DNA of 64,000 bases from Echiichthys vipera (Eukaryota > Chordata > Actinopteri > Perciformes > Trachinidae), in contig OY829655.1 of NCBI GenBank assembly GCA_963691815.1, forward strand, positions 12,856,279-12,920,278, in the 5' to 3' direction. Both the position numbers and the translations under genes were made by a program. Shown one piece after another: positions 37,801 to 49,396 of the stretch; the stretch's first letter is position 1, and the number at the start of each line of letters is the position of its first letter. The notes beneath the pieces were generated by a model. That model was not told where the DNA came from. It searched no databases and worked only from the letters and a program-made list of their open reading frames with translations.

Positions 37801-39524
37801 TAAAGCAGCGTGCTGTGTGTGGACTTGGAGAGAAGTGATCCTCAGGCCTATAAAAAAATCACTGAACCCTGCTCTTTGCGCTCATGTGCAAAGCATGGCA
37901 ATTCCTCAGTCCACTGCACAAGCTTCCCATATTTTCTCCTCCCTTTGGGCGATGTGTTCTTACACATATAGAAAAATGAATACCCATATGGTCCTTCAGA
38001 AGATAGTACAGCCTTAATAATGAGAGCTCTCATTGGGCAATGGAACCTCTGACTTTCATCGACTATTATAACGTACTAGCAGAATTTGTGCTCGCAAAGG
38101 CCGAACTAAGCCACTGAACCACACCATGTCCAATCTCAGCATTAATGCAAGCTGATATGAAACCTAGAAAGCTACACCAGTCATTTCAGCATTTTCATAG
38201 TGATGAAGGTACTGTAAAAGTCAAGTGTTATGAATTTGCAATGAAGTTGTGCGTGAATGCCTCCAAACCCCCCTCTCTAGTTTCACAGTATAATCTGTCT
38301 AATCCAAAATCACAAATTAAATAGACATTTACACTGTGTGCGAAGCACTTTGATCCTTCTGTCTCACTGTGTGTCATGTCGTTTCATCAGGCCTTGATAT
38401 AAACAAAGTTTTATATTAGCTTATGGACAGGACATTATTTGTATTCTACTCATTTCTTTGCCTCAACTTTTAAACCACCTAGCTCTTAACATGTTTGTTG
38501 CTCTATCTGCTTAAGGCTCTTTGTCATTTTATTTGGCTAATTCAATCAAGCAGATTTTGATTGTAATTTTTGGAACAAGGGAAAGACTAACCAAGGCGGT
38601 TCGTTCTGTTTTTTTCTGTCAAGGTCTAAGAATATTCCTTTCTTGACATTATGTGAGTTTATTTTGTTTATTTGTTAGATTAAAAAAAGGAAGCACCTGC
38701 GCAAATTTATCAGTGATTGCTGGTTTTTGGGCTGGCGGTGGCAGGTTGAAAAATGTAAACATCTCGCCCAAACCATAGGTAGTGTCCTTCATTCCTCTCT
38801 GCAAAGTCTTTTTTTTTTTAAATCACTGTACCACTTACTCTGTTTTTAACAGGTACAATGTAATTGTGTTACATAGTGTGTGCTGTTATTTGTCATTTCG
38901 CTTGAAAACAGTACATTTCTAATTAAATGCTTAAGTTTTGTGAAAAATATACAATGCACTGAGTAGTCACCATGACCACAATAGAAAGTAATGGCATTGA
39001 CTAATCATCTGCAGTAAGGGGAAACAGCCAAGTAGTGCTGATTGAAAAATAAAACCACTTTGTGGCTGTCATGGTCGTGCCATATATATACAGTATATAT
39101 ATAGAATGCTTGTTTAGTACAGTAACTTTAAGGCTACAACACTACTTGGTAAGGTTTAAGAAAAGTTTGTTGTTTGGTTTAAAGTTAGTATGGTTGTTAC
39201 ATGACTTAGGTACTAGCGTTAGTTAAGTTTGTAAGTACATAACAAAAGTAAGTCAATAGGACACAAACAGTGGGGGTTACGTGGGTTGTATATACCGACT
39301 TTCATAGGTGTAAGTACTAACAGGCAGGCCCGCCTCATGTCACTGTTAAATCTTAACAGTGTGTTTACATGGACATTAATATAACATTCATGAGGCTTAT
39401 CTCAGTTATGATCATATAACGTATATAATTAGAGAAACAGTCTTTTAATAGTTAGAAAGAAATTTCACAAAAACAGCAAAAATCACTGTTGATTCTGTCC
39501 CTACAGGGTTACAATGTGAGCTAC
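22866..39524. other. Large non-coding intergenic stretch
   Basis: 16.7 kb with no gene, transposon end or RNA gene that I can support. All open frames are under 120 codons and lack recognisable wording. Minor structures are a (TA)n run at 24597-24612, a 12-bp-stem hairpin at 31431-31470, and a TATATATACAGTATATATATA palindrome near 39083-39103. Conserved non-coding enhancers may be present upstream of the channel gene, but a single sequence cannot show that. Confidence 0.5.
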
Positions 39525-39526
39525 TA

Positions 39527-39974
39527 CAGTGGAGATCAAAATTAGAGAACAAAATATTAATACCTGATTTATTCTGAAATATTGTTTATTTTTACTGGTC
39601 ATAATTTGATAAAATATCTGCTGTGGCTATAGCACTGCTGTACTAGCATGTTTTTAAATAACCAAGGAACTTCAACAAAAACCTTTATTATGTGAAAAAA
39701 AAACAGTGAGCAAAGTCACCATTGTATCAAAAGAGAAGATTAGTTTTTTTAGGGCTGTAGTATTAAAAAATTAATAGGCAATGTAGAGGCTTTGAATGAC
39801 TTCAGCACATCTGCGCCCACAGGACATCACTAGTTTCTCACTCTGCTCTGGTTTGATCTTGGTCCATTCTTCTTCAGTCTCCTCTAACTGTGGTGGGTTT
39901 CTTAGACATTACTTTGTTGCCAAGGATTTTCTAATTTGATTTGACCTTGATTTCTCTAATTTCGATCTCCAGTG
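39527..39974 (-). mobile_element. Internally deleted Tc1-like element
   Basis: The ends CAGTGGAGATCAAAATTAGA (left) and the complement of CACTGGAGATCGAAATTAGA (right) are bordered by TA at 39525-39526 and 39975-39976. The 448-bp interior matches the 3' end of the transposase in the element at 3293-4728, including the complement of the CAGGACATCACTAGTTTCTC stretch. It then jumps straight to the right terminal repeat. The 5' and central transposase regions are gone. This is a non-autonomous deletion derivative of the same family. Confidence 0.92.
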
Positions 39975-40041
39975 TATACTGACAACGTTGGAGGGAAAGC
40001 TCAGTATAACACCTCATTCATCTACCCTCTCTCTTTTCACC

Positions 40042-40044
<3 letters not shown>

Positions 40045-40079
<35 letters not shown>
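40045..40079. repeat. (AC)n microsatellite, about 17 units
   Basis: Clean AC run located 70 bp beyond the deleted Tc1-like copy. Open frames crossing it are repeat artefacts. Confidence 0.97.
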
Positions 40080-40081
<2 letters not shown>

Positions 40082-40523
40082 TTTTTCTTTTTTTCCCCGA
40101 CGGACTCTTTGGGCCTTCCCCCCTCCAGGGCATGGGACAATTGTTTTGGTGTTGCCCCCTTGATGGTGGGCCTGCTAACAGGGAATGGGAACAACCTGTA
40201 TAGGTAGTTCAAAGATTTTAGTTGTGTACAGTGAAACCAGCCCTCCTGATTGTCTTGCACTTTCCGCTGAAGGGAGTGACAGTAAAGTTGCAGTAGATGT
40301 AACTGTACATGCCTTCCAGGTTAGGATACAGGAGGTGAGTGCAACTAGAGAACGGGAGAACAGTAATTTTGGCAGCTGTATGTGAAATGCAGGGGGTCTG
40401 TGATGACAAACCAGAACAAACATGGCGAAAAAGCAAATATAACAGGGCCGGTACAGTAGTACCATGTACCATGACTTGCTTCAACTGACTCTAGTGACTG
40501 AGACTTGTAAACCTGTCAATATA

Positions 40524-40590
40524 CAGTGTAGATCAAATTTAGAGAACAAAGTATAAATACTTGATTTATTCTGAAAATCGATCGCCACTG
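40524..40590. mobile_element. Minimal 67-bp Tc1-like remnant
   Basis: CAGTGTAGATCAAATTTAGA followed by GAACAAAGTATAAATACTTG reproduces the left terminal repeat of the two larger copies. The segment ends GATCGCCACTG followed by TA, the inverse of the terminal bases. TA borders both sides (40522-40523 and 40591-40592). Almost all interior sequence is lost, leaving essentially one terminal repeat plus the opposite tip. Confidence 0.75.
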
Positions 40591-40592
40591 TA

Positions 40593-42490
40593 CAATCCTT
40601 TGAAATTTAACTAGCAGCTTTGCATTGGGACTGGCTGTCATCACTGAAAGTATACCTTTTTGATTCAGTTCAGATGTGACCATCAAACACACCCGGTGAG
40701 GGCAGTGGGAGGGTGCTGGTGGGGCATTATCGTGTCACACGTGCAGATCACAGAGGCCTCTTATAAATGGGCTTCAGGGGGCATGGATGCCATCCCCTGT
40801 GAATTCAATTTACAGCTTACATGGTGAGGAAGATGACTTTCTGTATGTGCAGCACTCTTTGTGAAGGCTTATTTATGCACCTCTTGTGTGCAGGAATTTC
40901 TTGTGAACAAAACAAAAATGTGCTTTGCTTTTAGCTCAAGCGACTGAGGCTCAGAAATTGCAGACATTTCCGTCATAACATAATTATACTGAATACCTTT
41001 CAGTGTACAAAACTCTACCGAGATCAGGTACATTCAAGAAAAAACTAAGACTTTAATTTAGGTACGTATTTTGAGTAAAAATATTGCATTACTTGTAGTG
41101 ATGGAAGAAGGCGTGTATGAAACAGAGGGGGACGTTGGGCTAAACATGGGCTTTTAACCCCAAAATTAAATATTAGTCTTTTAACATGCAAAAGTGGCCT
41201 CCAGTTATCAGTTGAGATCCAGAAAAGAAAAACACTACAATGAAAGTCTTTGTGAACAAAGACATCAGTGACTTAATTCACTCAAGTACCCTTCAGTACA
41301 TATCCTTATTAGATTGAAACAGTTCAATCTAAAATTCCTCTCATTGAGCTGAGATCTCTGAAGGAAGAAATATGAGAGCAAATATCAGCCTGCCGCCTGC
41401 AGCTTTCACAATTCAACACCTTCAAATATGAAACATCGAGAAGAACAAGAAATACAATATTTTGTGGCTTTTATGCAAATTTGACATTTCCCCTGCCGGT
41501 TCCACAGAGCCAGGTTCTCTGTTGACCACAGATACCTGCCTGCGTTACAGCTGAGGTTGCAGCAGCCTCTGTTGCATTGAACCTTCATTATTTGTTATCA
41601 ACACATTAATATGTCATATAGAAATGACACACATGCGAGTCTAAAAGTTCTGCTGCACTGTGTTCCAAATCTATGGGAAGTGTATATCAAATCCATCAGT
41701 GTACAGGCCTATCTCATGGCTGCACCTTCTGGATTGAATTGCAGAGCATAGCTTGCGTTTTTTTCCCATTCAGTTGTTTTTGAAAATGTATTGACAGAAA
41801 CAGCATATATACAAAATAATATTTCTAATGTATTTAATGTCATTTAATGTAATTAAGCACTTGAACCATAAATGTGCACTATGCAATAACCTGTTTGAAT
41901 TTAAAGTATTAGCAAAAAAATAAATAGAAACCAATCAATAAAATGAATTAACTGATCAATAATTATTAGTCCCCTGACTCATGAAAAACATGAAAACAGT
42001 TCTCAGTACCACAGCTATCACAGTCACAACATTACCACAAGCCTTCTTTCTCACATCATTTAAAAGTCTACCCCCAGAGGAAACAACACTCTTGACTCTA
42101 AATTGATAGACGTGGAGAGGACTGTCAGACTGTCATTTATTGCTATGGAAACTGAAGGCTGAATTGGAAACTTTTGCCACTTCTAACATGAAGTTTCTCC
42201 CTTAATTGGATTGAATTTAAGCAGTGTCATTATTTTTAGGTACTTCTGCGGCCCCTCATAGTGCACAATTACTAACGGAATACTTTTTAGACAGTCATTT
42301 TTTTCTTTCTCTCACAACTTTCTATTCACACAAGAATATCAAGCTAGCATAAGTATACAGTATTTGCGTAATTACTCTTTAAAAGCCCCTTTAACACATG
42401 CCCTGCAAACCTGTAATCATCTAGACAATACCCTGACGGGCTGTATGTGAGAATGCAAATGTTTGAATTAGTTGGACCAGTCATCTAGCC
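40593..42490. other. Non-coding intergenic sequence
   Basis: 1.9 kb with no supported gene, RNA or mobile element. Confidence 0.55.
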
Positions 42491-42770
42491 GACTTTACCC
42501 TGCCAGCTCCCTAGTACAGAGTCTGTGTAATCTCCGATTGAGCCCATGTGTGAACAGAGCAGCTCTTTATGCAGAGAATTCAATGTTACTGAGTTGATGA
42601 TGTTTGGCTCTTGCAGTTTGCGCAAAACTGGAAGAAAACAAATGTCCGGCAGTGAAGAAGAACAGTTATTAGACTGGAGAGACGATGAAATTTGGAAACT
42701 TCTGTTGGTAATATTCAACGTCAAAATTTCCCAGCAAACTCAAGAAACAGCAAGAGAGTTAAGGCATTCA
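42491..42770 (+). mobile_element. Harbinger-like remnant with SANT/Myb-like fragment (copy B)
   Basis: Begins GACTTTACCCTGCCAGCTCCC like copy A and keeps the same order of blocks to about 42760. The frame at 42546-42773 contains MSGSEEEQLLDWRDDEIWK and then LLLVIFNVKISQQ. This has the Trp, acidic and double-Leu spacing of Myb/SANT-like domains from Harbinger-type elements. The domain is cut short after ARELRH, so no functional protein is expected. The similarity to copy A is seen directly; the family name is an inference. Confidence 0.5.
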
Positions 42771-44587
42771 TAAACTAGATAAAGTTTTAATTCATACTAC
42801 TTATAGTTGTGTTGGAAGGGACCTTGATGCCCTACAAAAGTCCTCGCTAATGTATTTGTAATGTGTATGTAATGTGAATGTTCCTGCAAAATGAAACATT
42901 ATTGACAGTCTGAAAAATAAGTTGAAGGTCAGCGACATTTAATCCATTCCATCTCATTTTTAGGGCATCAAACACAAAACAGGCCTGGGGTTCGGAGTGT
43001 TATTGGCTCTGACAAACAAACGTAATGCCATGCACTCCTGAATGGTTTTCATGTGCCAGATGTGCCTGCGTGTTTTTTATTCACATTTGGTATTTAGTCA
43101 TGGCGTGGACTGTGAGCTTTCATTTCCTCTGTGAGACTGTAAATAAGCCCAGCATCCTCTGGGAGTGACTACATAAAACACTCTGTGGTTAGCAGACCTC
43201 AGTGCCTGCCAGAGGCATAGCTAGACCATGGATGCTTCACTTCCATCAAGTAAAGACAATATCCTAGATATCTCTTTTTATCTAGCAGAAAAACACACCA
43301 TCAAAAGACAATCCTACTATAAAAAAAACCTTTAAAGCATGTCTTGAGTCACTGCAATGATGATAACATAAAGGAAAAAGGCAATTGGGGGATTTTTTTG
43401 TTACATTGTTTTGTCCCTAAGGAAATACTGTTACTTAGCCAGCCAAAGAGATTAATTACACAATTTTAATCTGATTTAGATCTGATTATTCTTAACATTA
43501 AATGTTTGATTAGGCCATACATTTTCTATCATTTACAGAAAAAAATATTTTTTTCACAGGTCAGCGTCATCAATGAGTGATGCTTGAAGGGGTAAGAAAA
43601 GGCAAATGAATTGTGTTCCCCTTTTCGTTCTGCAGTCTTTTAAGTAATGTTGCATTTCTGATGCTCTCAGACTTGACTCGGCACGTGTGTTAGTAGCGGT
43701 TGAATTCACTTTTAAATATGCATTTTCTCTGGAGGTCCCAGCCCCTTGTGATGCGAATGTGACCCGCATGACTAATTCCATTTAAAGGGGAATAACATGC
43801 ATTAGGACTCTCACTTTCCTGCATCACATTTGCATAATTTTGTTTGGCAACTTGGAAAAGGACCATTAACAGCACTGAGATGCACACTGTAAAGGATAGG
43901 AACGGAAACAGATCAATACTTTATTTCAACATCTTTAGCAGCATTGGGGTCCAGATCAAGAGGCATACACTCATTCAAATTCTTGCAGGGGTCTTGTGAT
44001 GCTACCATTAGACCCTGATAAGGAAACAGCGTCGTACTGCCCCTCTTAATCTGTGACAGACACATTCGCTCAATCAATAGTCTTTCACTTTTTTTGTCCC
44101 ACAGTCAAGATTGATTACAAGGACTTGCTTGTGCTCAATTCTATTTTGCCCACTCCTCATTATTGTTTCAATTAGGCATTCTCTGGAGACCTTATTGGGG
44201 GTGGCATTAAAAAACGCTGACCCCCTTTGATGCACATCAGACACCGGATGTTTTTCAGAACAACCTTTGACACCAACTTTATTCAAGTCAAGGAGTGAAA
44301 GCACCGTCCACACAAGTGGATTAAGCAGGCGGGGGCTGTCTGCGGGAAGCACTGGGATGACCGGGGGAAGTTGCGACTCGCGCCAGTGAGGAGGAAATAA
44401 TCACAATGTTACCTTCTCATGAATTATTAAGTACCCTGTGTCTATTTTAGTCCGACTGAAAATGCTGCATTTTCATCCCTGGGTCTGAGGCAGTGTGCAA
44501 GGGTGTTTATTTTTATTTGACAGCTGTATTACTGCTGATAAGCGAGACTGTGAGCTGATCAAGTAGTGAGACAAGCGTTCAGAGCGG
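42771..44587. other. Upstream flank of asic4, no feature resolved
   Basis: 1.8 kb of non-coding sequence directly upstream of the channel gene. It would be expected to contain the promoter. I cannot fix a TATA box, initiator or transcription start, because vertebrate neuronal promoters often lack such boxes. Confidence 0.45.
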
Positions 44588-44836
44588 TAGCAGCACAGCA
44601 GCAGCAGCGCTCTAGTCACTAGGAGCCGTGGCGGCAGAAGCAGTAGCAGCACTATCAGTCACAGCAGAGGCAGCAACGGCAGCAGCAGCAGCAACAAAAC
44701 TCTCTCCTGTCTTTTTCTCTTCTTTCTGGAGTTGTTTCCCGCTCAGAGGACAAAAGCCAAGGAAGTAGGAGGGAAGTGATCCAGGGCTGATAGCTGCCAT
44801 CAAAACCAAAACCAAAACGCAGACCTGGCTGCCCCC
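44588..44836 (+). promoter_or_regulatory. asic4: Probable 5' untranslated leader of asic4 with CAG/AGC-rich tract
   Basis: The 249 bp before the start codon include an interrupted CAG/AGC-rich tract (44588-44696) of the form GTAGCAGCACAGCAGCAGCAGC, in which the units vary. An in-frame TGA at 44777-44779 closes the frame upstream, so the ATG at 44837 is the first possible in-frame start of this exon. The context around the ATG is weak: C at -3 and C at +4. The mRNA 5' end and any upstream exon are unknown, so the left boundary is only the start of the repeat tract. Confidence 0.5.
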
Positions 44837-45412
44837 ATGCCTATCGAATTTGTTTGCAAAATTAAATTTGCAGAGGAGGATGAGAAGCAGAAAAGCAAGC
44901 AGGATGGGGACAAGGAGAGCCTGATCGAGGAGAGTTGCACACCTCCGGCTAAGGACTTGGCCAGGTTTGCCAACTCCTGCTCTCTTCATGGGATTAACCA
45001 CATCTTTGTCTCTGGTCGCCTGGGCATCCGGCAGACTCTCTGGGCTCTTGCCTTTTTGACTTCACTAGCACTGTTTCTATACCAAGCGGCTAAGTGTGCC
45101 ATCTCTTACCTGGAGCACCCTCATGTCACGTCTCTGAATGAAGAAGCAACCCCAGAGATGGTTTTCCCTGCTGTGACCATCTGCAACATCAACCGCTTTC
45201 GCTTCTCCGCGCTCACCGATGCCGACATCTACCACCTGGCTAACTTGACAGGTCTGCCCCCCAAAAACAAGGATGGGCACAAACCCACTGATTTAATGTA
45301 TCCTGCCCCTGACATGCAGGACATCTTCAACAGGACAGGACATCAGTTGGAAGAGATGCTCATGAGCTGCAATTTCAGTGGACAGAACTGTTCAGCCGAG
45401 GACTTCTCTGTG
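44837..45412 (+). CDS. asic4: Acid-sensing ion channel 4, first coding exon (partial gene)
   Basis: Encodes the first 192 residues of a DEG/ENaC-superfamily subunit, a trimeric plasma-membrane cation channel family expressed in neurons. ASIC4 itself is usually regarded as poorly or not gated by protons. The start MPIEFVCKIKFAEED is the ASIC4-type N-terminus. His51-Gly52 is the conserved HG gating motif. Residues about 66-88 form membrane segment 1. FPAVTICNINRFR (110-122) is the conserved block just outside it. N-glycosylation sequons lie at Asn136, 165, 179 and 184, and extracellular cysteines at 178 and 185. The exon ends with DFSV and a GTGAGT donor at 45413, phase 0, matching the position where ASIC paralogues have their first intron. 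The remaining extracellular domain and membrane segment 2 lie beyond the window. Teleosts have two asic4 paralogues (a and b); I cannot tell which this is. Confidence 0.93.
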
Positions 45413-45418
45413 GTGAGT
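45413..45418 (+). other. asic4: Splice donor of asic4 exon 1 (GTGAGT)
   Basis: GTG|GTGAGTGAA is a strong donor. It falls at residue 192, exactly where homology to ASIC proteins stops. Codons beyond it (SEKVSTSSAF...) are unlike any channel sequence. The frame stays open to 45556, so an unspliced transcript would add 47 residues. Confidence 0.9.
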
Positions 45419-46030
45419 GAAAAAGTTTCTACGAGTTCTGCCTTTGCTGGACTCTTATCATATTGCATTACTTCCTCTATGCTTTACTGGCTTTATAAAA
45501 ACTTTTGTAAAAAACAAGTTCAGCAAAAGCGAGAAGAAAACCTTCTCACATTTTAGGAAACAAGACTCTTGTTCATACAAAACTACCGATAAACATGAAA
45601 GCAAAATGAATACTTTAAGGCAAGAGGAATTGAAATTCTCTTTGTGCGTATGCTCATCTCCAGGGGCCATGTGGTTCCCACGATTCATTTCTGTATGCAA
45701 GATTCATGAATTTGAGCTCAGTCATTGAGCTGTATTTCTTCTCACTAAGTTCCAGGCAGCAACAGTGCTTCTCTCCAGCCGTGTGTTTCAGCCTGTACCA
45801 GAATCTATTATGTCAAAGAACAAAGACTGCTCCTGAAGAGAAACAGAGAACTGTCATATGTGGTTGTATGCTTTTCCAAGGCAAACTGTGCTTTAGCGCT
45901 GCTTTCAACTCCAGCAGCTAAGAGTGCATGGCAACGAAATTATCATCGAAAATAGCAGAGTCTCTTCTTCCTCTCTCTTCCATCCCTCTCTGTCGCTCCT
46001 CCTCTCTGTCCAACATTGCAGAGCAGCTGC

Positions 46031-46031
46031 C

Positions 46032-46062
<31 letters not shown>

Positions 46063-46072
46063 CGCTCTCTCT
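46031..46072. repeat. (CT)n microsatellite with polypyrimidine flanks
   Basis: CT dinucleotides with one CCC and one CG interruption, within a broader pyrimidine-rich segment from about 45960 to 46072. Confidence 0.95.
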
Positions 46073-46598
46073 GAGCTTTTGTACCTTTCTGGAGGAAAGG
46101 AGTAATGCCTCTTCAACGTTGTATTTCAATCTTGCTGCTGTTAAGATTAAATATTTAAAGACAGACATACATGATTTTTGCATTAGCCAGATTGACTAAA
46201 AGGAATGAAACAATTTCCATGAGAGAGGGGAATGTGTGTGTGCGTGTGTGTGAGAAAGAGAGAAAGAGGGATCAGGTGAAAGAGGGAGAGTTTGTGCCTG
46301 TGTTCTGTGCACTATTTATTAAAGGCACTGTCCTTGCAGGAGATGGATTTCCCCATCTCTCCTGCAGGAATAGGAATATGCAATTGCTTTAGTGATGATA
46401 AAGTGCAGGTGTCAAGTCTTAATAGGGTATGTTGAACATTGATATGCTCACCTTCCTGAGACCTAAAGATTCCATCTTATCACAGGGATGGCACTACATT
46501 ACCTCTGATGTAGCAAATTCAACCAAAAAAAATAATGACTGCTTCTCGTTAGGTGTCTCGAGAAGCGTATTCAGGTTTTTATTTTTTATTTTTTGTCC

Positions 46599-47123
46599 TT
46601 AAAGGTGCTGTACTCAAAATAAAAAATAGTTGTCACCACACCGTTTTCACCGACCATTCCCCAGCTCATCAAATACCAGTGCTTTGTCAAGACCCTCAGC
46701 GCTAACATGCTGATACCGGCACTAACATGCTGATACCGGCACTAACATGCACGTGCCGCCGGACGGGCTATCAAAAACAAACAACAGAGAAAGTCCGATT
46801 ACAACACACGCAGAGGAAGAGTGACTTCTTTCTCTGCTCAGGATGCTATAACTACACTATATCCTTAGCAATGCAAATATGTGTTTGCTGCTATATTAAT
46901 GTTCTGAATATTAAGCACAGCCCGTAAAATTACCTGTGACATGAGGATGGATCCCCCTCCAAGAAATTTTTCTCAGTTGTTCTATCAGGCGAAAGAAAAT
47001 GTCATGCTCCTCGGGGGAGCTGAAACGTTTGACGAAATTCGCTCTGAAGCAACAACATGACTCTAAAAGTTTATAAAGTGCTTTGAGCACATTTGACGGC
47101 GATGTCCTCCGACATTTTGACAC
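46599..47123 (-). mobile_element. Dispersed repeat with coding-like segment (minus strand), related to 57218-57524
   Basis: The reverse complement of 46603-46925 aligns with 57218-57524 through blocks such as ATATTCAGAACATTAATATAG, CTCTGCGTGTGT and TTTGATAGCC. One border is TTAAAGGTGCTGTACTC (46599-46615), and the matching end at 57 kb reads as a decayed version of the same. The part with no match at 57 kb (46934-47123, minus strand) has an open frame with FSSPEEHDIFFRLIEQL. It ends at a CAG|GTAATT splice-donor-like site at 46934/46933. A TTAA-target DNA transposon with an exon-bearing interior is possible. I do not recognise the protein. Confidence 0.5.
46701..46750. repeat. 20-bp tandem repeat, 2.5 units
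   Basis: Unit ACTAACATGCTGATACCGGC (first copy begins G instead of A) lies inside the dispersed repeat. The partner at 57 kb has only one diverged unit, so the expansion happened in this copy. Confidence 0.95.
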
Positions 47124-47379
47124 TCAGTTCTCCCTGTGTACATTAATTAGCAGACAATTCTGACATTCAGGAACTGTCCCGTGTCAGTCTATGAAGCATC
47201 CTATAGGTGTCTTTGAACACTGGATGACTTCATCACAGATTAAGATCCAGTTAAAAGTTCCCAAAGCTGCCGTTTCCTCTCTGGCAGCGATGTGATCTGC
47301 ATTTTCTGGGGCTGTCAGTTAGATTTGTTACAGGCTACTTGCTGCCCCGACGCATGACAAATCACTTACTCTAGGCTCT

Positions 47380-47396
47380 GGGGTGGGGTGGGGGGT
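47380..47396 (+). other. asic4: G-rich tract (possible G-quadruplex)
   Basis: GGGGTGGGGTGGGGGG gives four runs of at least three G with single-base spacers, on the sense strand of the inferred intron. Confidence 0.6.
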
Positions 47397-47597
47397 ATGC
47401 AAGGGCAAGAAGAACTGGGAGCTTTGGGAGAGCAGAATATGAAAGTAACATAGCGTAAAGTCAGTCACACGCATTCACTCCTCTGTTTTGGTTCATGTGA
47501 GGATGTACTTTGTTACTACAAATCGCACATAATTTGTTGCAGCAAGGAAGCCATTATTACAGGTGGTGTGCTATTAATCATTTGCAAGCATGTACTA

Positions 47598-47644
47598 ACA
47601 CACACACACACACACACGCACACACACGCACACACACGCACACA
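47598..47644. repeat. (CA)n microsatellite with regular CG interruptions
   Basis: CA run in which a CG replaces CA at 10-bp intervals three times. This indicates expansion of a 10-bp higher-order unit (CACACACACG). Confidence 0.95.
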
Positions 47645-49266
47645 AAAGTCTCCTGCATGCAATGGCCATTATTCGACCTCTCATGGGGCCCTCGTTCAGG
47701 ATCGGCTTCTCGTAATGTGTTTTCTTTCGATTGATAACTCTGGGAGCTCCAGATGTTTCATTTTGGTAATAGCTACGTGGATGTGGGCCTCTTGGGGAAA
47801 TTGCATGATGAAATATAATTGAAATATTCTCTGACATTTTAGCTTCTTCTGTAAACAGAACGTGTTCTTTTCAATAGACCTCTTTTGGTTAGATGTATGT
47901 TTTATCCCACAGAGAAATTCAAGTCATAATTTTGTCCATCATTGCATTTGAATGGTAAATTTAGGCAAAACTCCCTGTCTCAAATGTGTGCTTAAAAATG
48001 TTTGAACCACTAAAGTCCAGTGGGTAGATATTGTATTGCCCCTTTAGTGTAAGTTATTAATTTATGACAAAAAAATCATTAATTGGCTTCTGTGCATTCA
48101 CTGCTCAAAATATTTAAATAAACACAAGTCTCTAGGCCCCAACAAAATTGTCTGGCTGCTCTAAGTTATGGGAGGAAAATACATAATCGAATAGCAGAGA
48201 AATTTGTTTTCCCCATTCCAGCATCATAGACCAGCGTGATTATTTGACGTAGGTAATAAGGCCATTCTTTATAATTAAAGATTACATTATTGACTTGGAT
48301 TAATCACAGAAGATAAAGCTGATTCAACAAGCCATGAATAAATAGATTATTTTTCTTCCAGTCTAACTCTGAATAATTGTTCATCTATTGTGTTGTGCTG
48401 TCGCAGATGAGCAGCGAGCCCTTTGGCTTTTTTTTTAAAACAGAGCTCTGAATTGGTTTGCTCTTACTCTCAGCTGTGTTTGCTGCTGCATTATCAGATT
48501 TTGCTCTCAGCAAGGACAGATCTCCTCTGCATATATTCATGGAGATAACTAAACAGCTATAGGGTGGCATGTGAGTGAGATATAAAATCCTGGGTTAACA
48601 GGGACAACAGTGAAGAGCCCTGCACCTGCAATCTGTCATTACTCACTGAAGTCCTTATTGTGTGTTTTTATAGATAATTGAAAGTTTAATAGTGTAAGCC
48701 ATTGATGCCCTACCTCCCATCCCCCCACTGCCATCGCTCATCCTATCTTTCATTCTGGGGTGAAATCATAAACCACATTAATGTATATCAATAATGCGAA
48801 CAAATGACACAAACAGATATTTTTGTGAGTTGATCTCAATAAGTGTACTGCCCTTGTTCGGTTATAAAGAGAAACAGATATTGTGAGTCATAGGAAAAAC
48901 ATATATACAGTCTAAAAAAGAGAAAAAAACAATTGATGAGAAGCCGTGGGTACGGCATGTACTTAAACCTTGGAGGCTGCACACAGATTAGGGCAGCATT
49001 CGAGTGTGTTTTGAACGTGTGAATTATAGCTATAAGGTTTGAGCAGTACAGAATAAGACTTTGAGGTGCAGGAGATGAGTCACCAAATTTAAAACAAGTC
49101 TGGTCCAGCAACAACCAGAGTAAGCCATGCGCAAGTTTTATTTTTAACTTTCAGCTACAAGGTCACACCACTTGTCAGTCTCTAACTCGGTGTGTGGTTC
49201 TCGAGCATCTGTAGAAAGATACTTGTGTGTGATCGTCCCTTTAACCACAAAAAAATACATCCCCCG

Positions 49267-49268
<2 letters not shown>

Positions 49269-49304
<36 letters not shown>

Positions 49305-49396
49305 TCTGCTGTCCACATGTGCAGATGACTGTGAGGGTAACATCCACTTCCCTATCAGGTCTGCACACACCCCTTAACGACATACCCACACACACA

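Noticed and set aside
44612..45001. 129-codon minus-strand frame with poly-Ala
   Set aside because: It is the antisense of the CAG-rich leader and of asic4 exon 1. The Ala run is GCT codons from the CAG tract.
46701..46750. Regular 20-bp repeats suggesting a CRISPR-like array
   Set aside because: Units are directly adjacent with no spacers, and the context is a vertebrate intron. A simple tandem duplication.
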